Shown here piece after piece: positions 40,311 through 50,543 of a stretch of 64,000 nt of DNA (its first letter is position 1; each line of letters begins with the position of its first letter). A model generated the notes under the pieces. It had not been told where the DNA came from, made no database searches, and saw only the letters and a program-made list of their open reading frames with translations. The stretch spans positions 848,249-912,248 of the forward strand of contig NZ_SIZW01000041.1 in assembly GCF_009866805.1 (NCBI RefSeq), given 5' to 3'. Position numbers and translations under genes: made by a program. The DNA comes from Schauerella aestuarii. GTDB taxonomy: Bacteria > Pseudomonadota > Gammaproteobacteria > Burkholderiales > Burkholderiaceae_B.

Positions 40311-43300
40311 ACTTGTCCGCGCCCTTCATCAACCGCCCGGTGGCCACGACGCTGTTGTCACTGGCCGTGGTGCTGGTGGGCATTCTGTCGTTCGTGCTGC
40401 TGCCCGTGGCGCCGCTGCCGCAGGTGGATATTCCAACCATCTCGGTATCGGCGAGTCTGCCGGGGGCCAGTCCCGAAACCATGGCGTCCAGCGTGGCCAC
40501 GCCGCTCGAGCGTGCGCTGGGCAGCATTGCCGGCGTGACCGAGATGACGTCGCGCAGCACGCAGGGTTCCACGCGCATCACCTTGCAGTTCGATCTCAGT
40601 CGCGATATCGATGGCGCGGCGCGCGATGTGCAGGCCGCCATCAATGCGTCCCGCAGCCTGCTGCCGACCAGCCTGAAAAGCAATCCCACCTATAACAAAG
40701 CCAACCCGTCTTCCGCGCCCATCATGACGCTGGCGCTCACCTCGGACACCTTGAGCCAGGGCCAGCTCTACGACATCGCCGCCACGATCCTCGCGCAGCG
40801 CCTGGCGCAGGTCAACGGCGTGGGCGAAGTGACGGTGGGGGGCAGTTCGCTGCCGGCGGTGCGAGTCAACCTGCTGCCCGGCGCATTGTCCAATCGCGGC
40901 GTGTCGCTGGACGAAGTGCGTCAGGCGCTGGCCGGCGCCAATGCCAATCGGCCCAAGGGCGTGCTCGAAAACGAGGATTATCACTGGCAGATTCTGGCCA
41001 GCGACCAGCTCAATCGTGCCGAGCAATACCGGCCGCTGATCGTGGCGTGGCGCGATGGTGCGCCGGTGCGTCTCTCAGACGTGGCGCGTGTCGAAGACTC
41101 GGTCGAAGATCTGTTCCAGACGGGCTTCTCGAACGACAAGCCGGCCATCTTGCTGATCGTGCGTCGTCAGGCCGCAGCCAACATTATCGAAACGGTGGAC
41201 GAAGTGCGGCGCCAACTGCCGCAGCTCAACGCCTTGCTGCCCGGCAGCGTGCAGATGGTGGTGGCGCAAGACCGCACGCCCAGTATTCGTGCGTTGTTGC
41301 ACGAAGCCGAACTCACGCTCATCATCGCGGTCGGCCTGGTCGTGCTGGTCACGTTGCTGTTTTTGCGCCGCTGGCGCGCGGCCATCATTCCCAGCATCGC
41401 GGTACCGGTGTCGCTGGTCGGCACGTTTACCGTGATGTATTTCTGCGGCTATACGCTCAACACCATCTCGCTGATGGCCCTGATCGTGGCCACCGGCTTC
41501 GTGGTCGACGACGCCATCGTGGTGCTCGAGAACATCATGCGCCACATCGAAGACGGCATGCCACCGCGCGAGGCGGCCTTGCGCGGGTCGCGCGAAGTGG
41601 GCTTTACCGTGCTGTCGATGAGCCTGTCGCTGGTGGCCGTGTTCATCCCCATTCTGCTGATGGGCGGGATCGTGGGACGACTGTTCCGCGAGTTTGCGGT
41701 GACGTTGTCGGCCTCGGTGCTGGTCTCGCTCATCGTGTCACTCACCTTGACGCCGATGCTGTGCGCGCGCTGGCTCAAGCGCGAGCCCGACGACGCGCCG
41801 CCGCCCAACCGCATCATGCGCTGGTCGGAGTCGGGCTTCGCCTGGCTGCTGTTGCGCTATCAAAGCGCGTTGCGGTGGGCGCTGCGTCATGGCGTCACCA
41901 TGATGCTGGTGCTGGTGGGCACGATCGGCTTGAACGTGTATCTGTATGGCGCGATTTCGAAGGGCTTTTTCCCGGAGCAGGATACTGGCCAGCTCATCGG
42001 CTTTTTCCGCGTCGATCAAGGTACGTCGTTTCAGGCGACCGTGCCCAAGCTCGAGTATTTTCGCGGCGTGATTCTCAAGGATCCGGCGGTGCAAAGCGTG
42101 ACCGGTTTCGTGGGCGGACGCGGCGGCAGCAACAGCAGCTTCATGCAGATTCAGCTCAAGCCGATGTCCGAGCGCGGCGTGCCCTCCGAAGCGGTGATCA
42201 ACCGGCTGCGCAAGCAGATGGCCAATGTAGCGGGCGCCAATATGTTCCTGGTGGCGCAGCAGGATATCCGCGTGGGCGGGCGCGACAGCAGCGGTTCATA
42301 CCAGTACACCCTGATGGCGAGCGATCTGCCGGTGCTGCGCACCTGGATGCCGCGGGTGCAGCGGGCGCTGGCGGCTCTGCCGGAACTCACGGATGTGGAC
42401 ACCGATACCAGCGATCGCGGCACGCAGATCAATCTGGTCATCGATCGCGAGGCGGCCACGCGCCTGGGCGTGAGCATGGCCTCGATCTCGTCGGTGTTGA
42501 ACAATTCGTTCAGCCAGCGGCAGGTATCGACGATGTACGGCCCACTCAACCAATACAATGTGGTGATGGGCGTGGATCAGCGGTTTGCCGAAGACGCCGA
42601 GTCGCTCAAATTGGTCGACGTCATCACGGCCAACGGCGACCGTGTGCCGCTGGCATCGTTTGCCCGATTTGAAGTCGGCACGGCGCCGCTCAGCGTATCG
42701 CACCAGGGCTTGTTCGTGGCCGACACGGTGTCGTTCAGCCTCGCGCCGGGCGTGTCGTTGGGGCAGGCCACCCTTGCGGTCGAGAATGCCATCGCGCGTA
42801 TCGCCTTGCCGACCGATCAGATTCAGGCTGGCTTTCAGGGCACGGCTGCGCTTTTGCAAACGACCTTGTCGCAGCAGCCGTGGCTGATCCTGGCTGCGCT
42901 CGTCACGATGTATATCGTGCTGGGCATACTGTACGAGAGCTTCATCCATCCGCTGACGATTCTGTCGACATTGCCCTCGGCCGGTATCGGCGCGTTGCTG
43001 GCGTTGGAAGTGCTCAACACGCCGTTTACATTGATTGCGCTGATCGGTGTGTTCCTCTTGATTGGTATCGTGAAGAAGAACGCCATCATGATGGTGGACT
43101 TCGCGCTCGATGCCCAGCGGCATCAGAAACTGTCGCCTTCCGACGCCATTTTCCAGGCCTGCGTCACGCGCTTCCGGCCGATCATGATGACCACGATGGC
43201 GGCGATCTTCGGTGCGTTGCCGTTGGTGCTGGCCATTGGCGCCGGTGCCGAAATCCGCCAGCCCCTGGGGATCACGATCGTGGGTGGCTTGGTGCTGAGC

Positions 43301-43423
43301 CAGTTGCTCACGCTCTTCACCACCCCCGTCATTTATCTTTATCTGGATCGTTTGCGCCTGTGGGGCCACACGCGCTTCGGCCGCCGTGGCCGCCGCGACG
43401 ATCCCGAGTTGGAATCGCTATGA
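40307..43423 (+). CDS. mdtC: RND efflux pump subunit MdtC-like
   Basis: Second pump subunit, 1038 residues and clearly paralogous to the preceding one. [36 protein letters not shown] (Asp-Asp proton relay), [30 protein letters not shown] and the final [16 protein letters not shown] start at 40307 overlaps the mdtB stop by 4 bp (GTGA). Two different tandem pump genes are the Mdt arrangement; whether both are required here is not shown. Confidence 0.95.
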   Translation: MNLSAPFINRPVATTLLSLAVVLVGILSFVLLPVAPLPQVDIPTISVSASLPGASPETMASSVATPLERALGSIAGVTEMTSRSTQGSTRITLQFDLSRDIDGAARDVQAAINASRSLLPTSLKSNPTYNKANPSSAPIMTLALTSDTLSQGQLYDIAATILAQRLAQVNGVGEVTVGGSSLPAVRVNLLPGALSNRGVSLDEVRQALAGANANRPKGVLENEDYHWQILASDQLNRAEQYRPLIVAWRDGAPVRLSDVARVEDSVEDLFQTGFSNDKPAILLIVRRQAAANIIETVDEVRRQLPQLNALLPGSVQMVVAQDRTPSIRALLHEAELTLIIAVGLVVLVTLLFLRRWRAAIIPSIAVPVSLVGTFTVMYFCGYTLNTISLMALIVATGFVVDDAIVVLENIMRHIEDGMPPREAALRGSREVGFTVLSMSLSLVAVFIPILLMGGIVGRLFREFAVTLSASVLVSLIVSLTLTPMLCARWLKREPDDAPPPNRIMRWSESGFAWLLLRYQSALRWALRHGVTMMLVLVGTIGLNVYLYGAISKGFFPEQDTGQLIGFFRVDQGTSFQATVPKLEYFRGVILKDPAVQSVTGFVGGRGGSNSSFMQIQLKPMSERGVPSEAVINRLRKQMANVAGANMFLVAQQDIRVGGRDSSGSYQYTLMASDLPVLRTWMPRVQRALAALPELTDVDTDTSDRGTQINLVIDREAATRLGVSMASISSVLNNSFSQRQVSTMYGPLNQYNVVMGVDQRFAEDAESLKLVDVITANGDRVPLASFARFEVGTAPLSVSHQGLFVADTVSFSLAPGVSLGQATLAVENAIARIALPTDQIQAGFQGTAALLQTTLSQQPWLILAALVTMYIVLGILYESFIHPLTILSTLPSAGIGALLALEVLNTPFTLIALIGVFLLIGIVKKNAIMMVDFALDAQRHQKLSPSDAIFQACVTRFRPIMMTTMAAIFGALPLVLAIGAGAEIRQPLGITIVGGLVLSQLLTLFTTPVIYLYLDRLRLWGHTRFGRRGRRDDPELESL

Positions 43424-44922
43424 AGTCGATGTTCTCTCCTGGTCGTTTCGCGTTGCGACGCGCCGTGATGGTTGCCGTGTGTGCGGGATTGAGCGCTTGC
43501 GCCGTGGGTCCCGACTACGTGCCGCCGGTGGTGGATGTGGGCGAAGGCTATAAAGAAGCTGCCGTCGACACCTCGGGATGGACGCCGGCGCAACCGCGCG
43601 ACGACCACCCTCGCGGCGAATGGTGGCGCATCTACCAGGACGGCACGCTCGATGGCCTGATGGCGCAGCTCAACATCGCCAATCAGAACGTCGCGCAAGC
43701 GGAAGCGAACTACCGGCAGGCCCTGGCACTCGTGCGCAACGCGCGGTCCGATTTGTTTCCCCTGATCACCACCGGCGCGAGTCTTTCGCGCGCGGGCAGT
43801 GGCAACGGCACCTCGGGGTCGGGCGGCACCACCTCGTCAGGAGGCGGGCCCAGTAACCAATACACCGCATCGGGCACGGTGAGCTGGGAGCCCGATGTGT
43901 GGGGCCGCGTGCGACGCAATATCGAATCGCAGCAGGCCAACGTGCAGGCCAGCGTGTCGGATCTCGCTACGGCGCGCTTGAGCGCGCAATCGGCGCTGGC
44001 GCAAAACTACTTCCAACTGCGCATTCTCGATGAACAGGCTCGCTTGCTGGCGCAAACCGTTGCGGCCTACGAACGCTCACTCAAGCTGACCAGCAATCGG
44101 TACGACGCCGGCCTGTCGGCCCGGGCGGATATCGCCGTTGCGACGACGCAGCTGGAGAGCACGCGCGCGCAAGCCATCGATCTGGAATGGCAACGGGCGC
44201 AGTTCGAACACGCCATTGCGGTGTTGATCGGCGTGCCGCCATCGCGCTTCACGTTGGTCGCCACCGATTTCGGCCAGGCCGTGCCGCAGATCCCCGCCGG
44301 GTTGCCATCGGCCTTGCTCGAGCGCCGTCCCGATGTGGCAGCGGCCGAGCGCCGTATGGCGCAGGCAAACGCACAGATTGGCGTGGCGAAGGCCGCTTGG
44401 TTTCCCAACCTTACGTTGTCGGCCGACGGCGGCTTTCGCAGCGGTCAATTCGCAGAATGGCTGACGGCGCCCGCGCGTTTCTGGTCGTTGGGTCCGCAGT
44501 TGGCCGCCACGATTTTCGATGGTGGCCTGCGCGCCTCGCAGGTCGAGCAAGCCGAGGCGTCATACGACGGCCAGGTGGCGGCGTATCGGCAAGCGGTGCT
44601 CTCGGCGTTGGGTGAGGTCGAGGATTACCTTGGTCAGATGCGCGTGTTCGAACGCGAACAGGTGGTGCAGAATCGCGCGCTGGCGTCGTCGCGCGAGTCG
44701 TTACGGCTCACACGCAATCAATACGAATCCGGCCTGATCGATTACCTGAGCGTGGCCACGATTCAAGCCACTGCGCTGTCGAACGAGCGCACGGCGCTGA
44801 ACCTGATCGGCAATCGTTTGACGGCAAGCGTGCAGTTGATTGCCGCGCTCGGCGGCGGTTGGGACGGTGTCGAGCAGGCCATGCGCGACGCACAACCGGC
44901 GGTGGATGCCGCGAAAAGGTAG
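43420..44922 (+). CDS. Outer-membrane efflux lipoprotein (OprM/NodT family)
   Basis: TolC-like trimeric channel that completes the MdtABC tripartite pump. 500 residues from the ATG at 43420 (ATGA overlap with mdtC). Lipobox GLSAC gives lipidation at about Cys27, followed by the family's AVGPDYVPP. Two repeats of the outer-membrane efflux domain are visible ([20 protein letters not shown] ... [20 protein letters not shown] and [20 protein letters not shown] ... [20 protein letters not shown]). A Gly/Ser-rich loop (residues about 127-146) is a surface loop in the first beta hairpin. MdtC-type E. coli operons lack their own channel gene; here it is included. Confidence 0.93.
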   Translation: MKSMFSPGRFALRRAVMVAVCAGLSACAVGPDYVPPVVDVGEGYKEAAVDTSGWTPAQPRDDHPRGEWWRIYQDGTLDGLMAQLNIANQNVAQAEANYRQALALVRNARSDLFPLITTGASLSRAGSGNGTSGSGGTTSSGGGPSNQYTASGTVSWEPDVWGRVRRNIESQQANVQASVSDLATARLSAQSALAQNYFQLRILDEQARLLAQTVAAYERSLKLTSNRYDAGLSARADIAVATTQLESTRAQAIDLEWQRAQFEHAIAVLIGVPPSRFTLVATDFGQAVPQIPAGLPSALLERRPDVAAAERRMAQANAQIGVAKAAWFPNLTLSADGGFRSGQFAEWLTAPARFWSLGPQLAATIFDGGLRASQVEQAEASYDGQVAAYRQAVLSALGEVEDYLGQMRVFEREQVVQNRALASSRESLRLTRNQYESGLIDYLSVATIQATALSNERTALNLIGNRLTASVQLIAALGGGWDGVEQAMRDAQPAVDAAKR

Positions 44923-44943
44923 GCGCCACAAGTAATGTGGCGC
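44923..44943 (+). terminator. Hairpin immediately after the efflux operon
   Basis: Perfect 8-bp stem gcgccaca (44923-44930)/tgtggcgc (44936-44943) with a 5-nt loop begins right after the stop codon. There is no T-run, so it may protect the mRNA end or act in Rho-assisted termination. The rest of 44944-45090 shows only the ribosome site (aggaag) of the next gene. Confidence 0.5.
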
Positions 44944-45090
44944 GGAAGGGCGGCCTGGCGACAGCCGATGTGTGGCGGCATCGGGCTTGCATTGGGGAAG
45001 ACCCCGTTTGCGGTGCGGTCATGTGACGATCTTTCCGCACGGCATTCATAATATGGGGCTTACCCGTATTCGCTTCAGGAAGTTTGCATC

Positions 45091-46083
45091 ATGTCTCTCT
45101 CGCGTCCCCTGCGCACTTTTGCCCTTGTTGGCGCGGCGCTGGCCGCCAGCGCATCGATGTTCTCGGCGCCCGCCCTTGCCGCCCAGGAACGTCCGCTGAT
45201 CCTCGTCGTGCCTTATCCGCCGGGCGGCAGCACCGATATCGTGGCGCGCATCATTCAACCCGAATTGTCCAAGCGCATGGGCGGCCGTCCCGTTGTGGTC
45301 GAGAATCGCGCCGGTGCCGCCAGCCAGATCGCCACCTCGCATGTGGCACGGGCCGAACCGGATGGCAACACGCTCCTGGTGAGCTTCGATAACCACGCGC
45401 TGAACCCGGTGGTGAAAAGCAACCTGCCGTATGACACCTTCAAGGATTTCGTGAGCATCGGGCAAACGGTGCGGTTTCCGCTCATCATCGGCGCCAATCC
45501 GTCCGTGCCCGGGGACGATCTGAAGGCGTTTCTTGCGGCCGCCAAACAAGCCAAGCCCAATCGCTACAACTTTGCGTCCACCGGTGTCGGGTCGCTCAAT
45601 CATGTGGCGCCCGAGGAGCTCAAGCAGCTTTCCGGCGTAGAGCTGCTGCACGTCCCGTATTCCGGCGGCGGCCCCGCCGTGCAGGCTGTGGTGGGTGGGC
45701 AATCCGATATGACCTGGCTGAGCTATGCCGCGCTGCGCGGTCAGATTCAGGCCGGGAAAATCAAGCCGTTGGCGGTAGCCGGCGACAAGCGTCTACCCGA
45801 CCTGCCCAATGTGCCCACGGTGGCCGAATCGGGCTTTCCCGGCTTCGTGGCCTATTCCTGGAGCGGCATGTTTGCGCCGGCCGGCACGCCCGAGCCCGTC
45901 GTGAAGAAGCTGACGGCCGATTTCCAGGCCGTGCTGGCGATCCCGGAAGTGAAGCAAAAGCTCACCGATGCCGGCTTCGAAGTGGTGGGCTCGGATGGCC
46001 CGGCACTTGATGCGTATGTGAAGCAGGAATTCGATCGGTGGTCGGCGTTCGTGAAGGCCTCGAAGATCTCGTTCGAGAACTGA
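45091..46083 (+). CDS. Bug-family (tripartite tricarboxylate) periplasmic solute receptor, orphan
   Basis: 330 residues with a signal peptide to about 30 (cut near ALA) and the family's LILVVPYPPGGSTDIVARII, ENRAGAASQIATSHVARAEP, NPVVKSNLPYDTFKDF, HVPYSGGGPAVQAVVGGQSD and YSWSGMFAPAGTPEPVV. The ATG has aggaag ahead. No membrane subunits lie nearby. A small hairpin (caacgt/acgttg, 46103-46117) follows without a T-run. Ligand unknown; it differs enough from the other Bug receptor in this window to suggest a different substrate. Confidence 0.92.
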   Translation: MSLSRPLRTFALVGAALAASASMFSAPALAAQERPLILVVPYPPGGSTDIVARIIQPELSKRMGGRPVVVENRAGAASQIATSHVARAEPDGNTLLVSFDNHALNPVVKSNLPYDTFKDFVSIGQTVRFPLIIGANPSVPGDDLKAFLAAAKQAKPNRYNFASTGVGSLNHVAPEELKQLSGVELLHVPYSGGGPAVQAVVGGQSDMTWLSYAALRGQIQAGKIKPLAVAGDKRLPDLPNVPTVAESGFPGFVAYSWSGMFAPAGTPEPVVKKLTADFQAVLAIPEVKQKLTDAGFEVVGSDGPALDAYVKQEFDRWSAFVKASKISFEN

Positions 46084-46269
46084 TGGTTCAGCGGTCGATG
46101 GGCAACGTTTGACGTTGGATACGCGACCTTTGAAGCTGGATCGCTCTGCCAGATTGAGCCTTTAAACCGCGCAGTTGGCGTTGTATCTGCCGAGCGCGCG
46201 GCACGGATCGAGGGCGGTATCGGAGGCGCTGTATGGACTAGACGCGGGCGTGATTTGCGCTTGAGCGCT

Positions 46270-46818
46270 TTACGCCACCGTCACGAGCAGATTCACGCCC
46301 GTCGCGATTGCCTCGCGCGGCACGCCATACATGTGCAGCGAGATGCAGACTTCATCGCTTTCGTTGCCCAACCGATGGATGTGGCCCAACCCGGGGCTGG
46401 CCGCAATGTGGTCGCCTGCGCGACGCACTTTGCCCCCACAGACCGCCGCCGTCTCGCTGGCCTCATCCCAGCCGTAGTGGGTTTCGGTGAGATCGCCTTG
46501 CAGCACGCGGTAGCCGCACCAGGTTCGGTGGCCGTGCACGGGGCTGTGCTGGCCCGGGCGCCAGATCAGGTACACCAACGTAAACGCGCCTTGCGGATCG
46601 CTGAAGATCACGTGCCGGGTATAGCTTTCTGCCCGGCCTGCGCGCAGCGCTTGCGGCAAGTCCGCCAGAAGTGCAGCCGGATCGGCCAGACGAAACGCCG
46701 GCAATGCGGTGAACGCGGCAGCGGGATCACCGCGTGCGCCCAGCATGGCGTCGCACAGCGTGCGCAGTGCGGGTGATTGCGTCGGCAGGGGATGCGCGTG
46801 AGCGTAGGATGAAGTCAT
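46270..46818 (-). CDS. Cysteine-dioxygenase-family thiol dioxygenase
   Basis: Small cupin that oxidises a thiol (cysteine or a related mercaptoacid) to a sulfinate using non-haem iron. 182 residues from the ATG at 46818. Iron ligands are probably His95 and His97 (PVHGHRTWCGYRVLQGDLTE) and His146 or His148 (GLGHIHRLG). The exact substrate (cysteine versus 3-mercaptopropionate) cannot be settled by eye. It is divergent from an Lrp-type regulator, with a short inverted repeat catcgt/acgatg (46824-46839) in its leader. The in-frame start at 46899 adds residues without similarity. Confidence 0.82.
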   Translation of the reverse strand: MTSSYAHAHPLPTQSPALRTLCDAMLGARGDPAAAFTALPAFRLADPAALLADLPQALRAGRAESYTRHVIFSDPQGAFTLVYLIWRPGQHSPVHGHRTWCGYRVLQGDLTETHYGWDEASETAAVCGGKVRRAGDHIAASPGLGHIHRLGNESDEVCISLHMYGVPREAIATGVNLLVTVA

Positions 46819-47015
46819 GGCTCCATCGTAAAGACGATGCCGAGGTACAAAATTGCCAATGCGGCGCTCGATTGCGCCCCGATTAGAAAAACATTCCAAA
46901 CGGGCCGCGGCAAGACGATCGCAGGCGCCGGATGCCGGCTTGGGCTGCGCTTTACGCTGGCTCGGCGACCGGGCAAGATGGCGAAACTATTGCTGTTGTT
47001 GTTTATGAGGCGCGT

Positions 47016-47474
47016 GTGGACCAGACCGATATCAAGATTCTGCGCATTCTGCAGAAAAACGCGACCTGCTCCGTGGCGGAAATCGCCGAGCAGGTCAATC
47101 TGTCCGTCACGCCCTGTTGGCGGCGCATCCAAAAGCTGAAGGACGACGGCGTGATCGCGCGCGAAGCGATCTTGCTCGATCCCAAGGCGCTGGGCTTGAA
47201 TCTCACAGTGTTCGTGTTCATCAAAACCAGTCAGCACAATGCCACGTGGACGCAGTCGCTGATCTCCGCGGTGAGTGCTCTGCCGAATGTGGTGGAGTTT
47301 TACCGCATGGCGGGCGACGTGGATTACTTGCTCAAGGTCGTGGTGGAAGACATGGCCGCGTACGACCGCTTTTATCGCCGCCTGATCGGTGCTGTGGATC
47401 TGTTGGACGTGAGCGCCAGCTTTTCCATGGAAGTGATCAAAAGCACCACGGAGCTACCGTTGGATTGTGTGTGA
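47016..47474 (+). CDS. Lrp/AsnC-family transcriptional regulator
   Basis: 152-residue feast/famine regulator. N-terminal winged helix-turn-helix VDQTDIKILRILQKNATC then AEIAEQVNLSVTPCWRRIQK; C-terminal ligand-binding RAM domain with VVEFYRMAGDVDYLLKVVVE. GTG at 47016 with gagg just upstream fits the family length; longer starts (46932) extend without similarity. The divergent position beside the thiol dioxygenase suggests it controls that gene, probably in response to an amino acid. Confidence 0.88.
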   Translation: MDQTDIKILRILQKNATCSVAEIAEQVNLSVTPCWRRIQKLKDDGVIAREAILLDPKALGLNLTVFVFIKTSQHNATWTQSLISAVSALPNVVEFYRMAGDVDYLLKVVVEDMAAYDRFYRRLIGAVDLLDVSASFSMEVIKSTTELPLDCV

Positions 47475-47793
47475 CTGCGCGGTATGACCGGCAGGCCGCG
47501 TGCGGCATCGCGGTTGACGACTGGTTTGGCGTACCTGGATGGATGGCCCTTGCGGACGCTTCGGGCTGCGCATTCGCAGGCGTATCGAACAGCGTTACCC
47601 CGGTCTGCAGCAGGTCGGCAGTACGCCGACTCGATCCACGCAAAATTTTTTCGCGCCATCGTCCTTTTTGAGATGACATTTTTGCAACACCTCAAAGCAT
47701 TTTGTTGTCTTGCAATATTTTTCTCCGCAGGCGGGCGTAGGATAAAACCTTGCATGACTGGCATGCGAATGTGACAGCAGCTCGAGGTTTGCT
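47475..47793 (+). promoter_or_regulatory. Non-coding region upstream of chaC
   Basis: 319 bp without a credible gene. It becomes AT-rich from about 47640 to 47720, with several T-runs, then has a short inverted repeat gcatg-actgg-catgc (47752-47766) shortly before the chaC ribosome site (gagg near 47783). It likely holds the end of the lrp transcript and the chaC promoter, but no promoter boxes are clear. Confidence 0.4.
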
Positions 47794-48486
47794 ATGTCTT
47801 TGGCGGGGCCGACAGGGTCGGTCGGACGGATGTGCGGCACGTCATCAACGACGGTCGACGGCATCCTCGAAAGTTGGAATCGGACCGACGACCTGTGGGT
47901 GTTTGCCTACGGCTCATTGATCTGGCACCCCGGATTTCCCTGGGTGGAGCGGCGCCTGGTGACGGTGCGCGGTTTTCACCGGGCTCTGTGTCTCTGGTCG
48001 CACGACCACCGTGGTTCACCCGATAACCCAGGTTTGGTGTTTGGCCTCGATCGCGGAGGCTGCTGCCGCGGCGTGGCGTTTCGCATCGCTGCAGCCGATG
48101 TGCCCCAAGCGTTCGAAACCTTGTGGCAGCGCGAGATGCCCACGGGCGCCTACACGCCGCGCTGGGTGGGTGCCGCAAGCTGCCGCAGCGAGGCGCCGCC
48201 CGTGCGCGCGTTGGCGTTTCTGTTGAACCGTGCGTGCAGTCATTACGCGGGCGAATTACCCGAGGACACCTTGCTCACCACGATCCGCAATGCGGTTGGC
48301 GCTTCGGGCCCTTGCCTGGATTACGTTACCCAGACCGCACGGGCGCTGCGCGACCATGGCATCGACGACGAACGGCTGGGATTGCTCGTGCGGCGTTTGA
48401 CGGAAGCATCGGTGCCATCGCCGATGCCTTCCGCGGCACCGCTACCGCTCACCCCGGTGACGCCGCTGGCTCCGGTGCTGGCCTGA
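47794..48486 (+). CDS. chaC: Glutathione-specific gamma-glutamylcyclotransferase ChaC
   Basis: Cytosolic enzyme that splits glutathione into 5-oxoproline and Cys-Gly. 230 residues. The substrate-binding VFAYGSLIWHPGF (about 35-47), RALCLWSHDHRG, GLVFGLDRGGCCRGVAFRI and the catalytic-Glu block QREMPTGAYTPRW match ChaC. The first 30 residues and the Pro-rich tail are outside the domain; an internal ATG at 47830 is an alternative start. It may work with the neighbouring thiol dioxygenase in cysteine turnover. Confidence 0.88.
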   Translation: MSLAGPTGSVGRMCGTSSTTVDGILESWNRTDDLWVFAYGSLIWHPGFPWVERRLVTVRGFHRALCLWSHDHRGSPDNPGLVFGLDRGGCCRGVAFRIAAADVPQAFETLWQREMPTGAYTPRWVGAASCRSEAPPVRALAFLLNRACSHYAGELPEDTLLTTIRNAVGASGPCLDYVTQTARALRDHGIDDERLGLLVRRLTEASVPSPMPSAAPLPLTPVTPLAPVLA

Positions 48487-48582
48487 CTGAACGTACCGCA
48501 GGGCCGATTGATCGATCGGCGATTGCCTGCCGGCTGATGGATCGGGCGCCGGCACTGGTACTGGCCTGACCCACCGGCGGCC

Positions 48583-50058
48583 TTACAGCAGAAAGATCGT
48601 TGCCAGTCCGAGGAAAATAAAGAACCCCAGCGAATCGGTGGCAAAGGTCAGCAGCACCGACGATCCGATGGCGGGATCCTTGCCGAATCGCGCCCGCACC
48701 ATCGGCACCATCACGCCAAAAGACGCGCCGATCAGCATATTGCAGATCATCGCCGCCATCATCACCAGCGCGATGGCGATCGATCCCGAAAATACCCACG
48801 CAAACATGGCCGCCACCAGGCTGCCGCACAGCCCGACGAGCAAGGTCACCATCATCTCGCGCTTGACGAGCGGCCACAGATTTCGGCCGGTGATGCGACC
48901 CATGGCCAAGGCGCGGATGATCATCGTCATCGTCTGATTGCCCGAATTGCCGCCGATACCGGCCACGATCGACATCAGGAATGCGAGCACCACGATCTGG
49001 CTGACGGTGTTCTCGAAGCGCGAGGCCACGGTCGAGGCCACCGCTGCCGTACAGAGATTGACCAGCAGCCACGGCGCGCGGTTGCGCAGGGCGCTCATCA
49101 CCGGTGCAAAAATATCCTCCTCGGCCATACCGGCACGCGACAGCGCCTGCTCTTGCGAGTCTTCGCGCATCACGTCCACGACGTCGGCAATCGTCACGCG
49201 GCCGATCAGCCGATATTGATCGTCGATCACCGGCGCGGATACCAGGTCGTACCGTTCGAAGGCGCCGGCGGCATCGGCATCGGAATCCAGCGGGTTGAGC
49301 GCCAGATAATCGGTTTTCATCACCGAGCGCACGTCGGTCTCGGGTTCGCTCACCAGCAACCGCGACACTTCGAGAATGCCCTGCAGCCGATCCTGACGGT
49401 CGACCACGAATATCTGGTCGGTGTGATCGGGCAATTCCTGCAGGCGGCGCAAGTAACGCAACACCACTTCGAGCGTGACGTCTTCGCGCACGCGCACCAT
49501 CTCGAAATCCATGATGGCGCCCACGCTGTCTTCCGGATAGCCCATGGCCTCCAGCAGTTGCGCGCGCTCTTCGTCGGTCAGGCCTTTCTGTACCTCGGCC
49601 ACCACGTCGGGCGGCAGGTCCGGCGCCAGATCGGCCAGCTCGTCGGCATCCATGTTGCCGGTGGCCGCCATCAGATCCTGGCGGTCCATCGACTCGATCA
49701 GCGATTCGCGAACCCAGTCTTCGACTTCGAGCAGCACATCGCCGTCGTGTTCGGGATCGACCAGACCCCACACCATCTGGCGTTCGTCCTTGGGCAGCGA
49801 GCCCAGGATGAACGCGACATCGGCAGGGTGCAACGCATCGATGATGGCCTTGAGCTCGGCCTCGTGTTGACGATGCACGAGGTTCTCGACGATCTTCGCC
49901 TTGTCGTCGCCGGCTTCCTGCCGGTGCACAAGTTCTTCCACCAGATGCTGGCGGCGCAGGAGTTCCTGGACTTCACCCAGTGCATGCTGGGCGTCTTCGG
50001 GATCGAGGCGGCGCGGCTTGACGGCCGCTGGGTTGTCGTCGGCGTGGGGGTGCATCAT
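48583..50058 (-). CDS. mgtE: Magnesium transporter MgtE
   Basis: Mg2+-gated Mg2+ channel. 491 residues: cytoplasmic MgtE N domain (to about 155, HPADVAFILGSLPKDERQMV and ADLAPDLPPDVVAEV), two CBS domains (about 165-290, QIFVVDRQDRLQGILEVSRL and APVIDDQYRLIGRVTIADVV), then five membrane helices with the pore block GIGGNSGNQTMTMIIRALAM. ATG at 50058 (ATGATG). It lies 13 bp after the thioesterase gene, so it is probably the last gene of yeiH-thioesterase-mgtE. Confidence 0.95.
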   Translation of the reverse strand: MMHPHADDNPAAVKPRRLDPEDAQHALGEVQELLRRQHLVEELVHRQEAGDDKAKIVENLVHRQHEAELKAIIDALHPADVAFILGSLPKDERQMVWGLVDPEHDGDVLLEVEDWVRESLIESMDRQDLMAATGNMDADELADLAPDLPPDVVAEVQKGLTDEERAQLLEAMGYPEDSVGAIMDFEMVRVREDVTLEVVLRYLRRLQELPDHTDQIFVVDRQDRLQGILEVSRLLVSEPETDVRSVMKTDYLALNPLDSDADAAGAFERYDLVSAPVIDDQYRLIGRVTIADVVDVMREDSQEQALSRAGMAEEDIFAPVMSALRNRAPWLLVNLCTAAVASTVASRFENTVSQIVVLAFLMSIVAGIGGNSGNQTMTMIIRALAMGRITGRNLWPLVKREMMVTLLVGLCGSLVAAMFAWVFSGSIAIALVMMAAMICNMLIGASFGVMVPMVRARFGKDPAIGSSVLLTFATDSLGFFIFLGLATIFLL

Positions 50059-50071
50059 CGAAATGCCTGAC

Positions 50072-50485
50072 TCAGAGAGGCGGAAGAGGGCGGCTTTGCC
50101 GTGCCTCGTCGGTAGCGACGTAGGTCACGGAGGCTTCGGTCACCTTGACGATTTCGGCGTCCATGCGATGCCGCTCGGCATACACGACGACCGACACGGT
50201 GACGGACGTACGCCCCACACGCTCGATATCGGCGTAGAAGCTCAGCAGGTCGCCCACGAATACGGGTTTCTTGAAGACGAAAGCGTTGACGGCGACCGTG
50301 GCCACGCGGCCGGCCGCGCGGCGGGCCGCGATGACGGCGCCGGCGATGTCGACCTGGGACATGATCCAGCCGCCGAAGACGTCGCCATGGATGTTGGCGT
50401 CGGACGGTTGCGGCATCACGCGCAGTACCGGAATCCTGCCCGCGGGAAGTGTGGTTGTTTCAGTCTTTGCGCGCGCGTCGGTCAC
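50072..50485 (-). CDS. Acyl-CoA thioesterase, YciA-type hotdog protein
   Basis: Hexameric-type hotdog hydrolase of acyl-CoA esters. 137 residues from the GTG at 50485, preceded by gggag; a longer frame to 50578 has no similarity. Key block: MPQPSDANIHGDVFGGWIMS with the family's Asn/Asp site, then DIAGAVIAARRAAGRV and AVNAFVFKKPVFVGDLLSFY. Length and motif fit YciA (132 residues). Position between yeiH and mgtE gives no clear functional hint. Confidence 0.88.
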   Translation of the reverse strand: MTDARAKTETTTLPAGRIPVLRVMPQPSDANIHGDVFGGWIMSQVDIAGAVIAARRAAGRVATVAVNAFVFKKPVFVGDLLSFYADIERVGRTSVTVSVVVYAERHRMDAEIVKVTEASVTYVATDEARQSRPLPPL

Positions 50486-50543
50486 AACCGGCTCCCATCG
50501 GATAACCGGTCGATTATGCAGGAAAAAAATGTCTCCCGCGCGC

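Noticed and set aside
42880..44922. 680-residue outer-membrane protein starting inside mdtC
   Set aside because: The first 180 residues are a shadow of mdtC. The lipobox-bearing start at 43420 gives a normal OprM-type protein.
48503..48520. Terminator hairpin gccgat/atcggc after chaC
   Set aside because: Only a 6-bp stem with no T-run on either strand; too weak to annotate.
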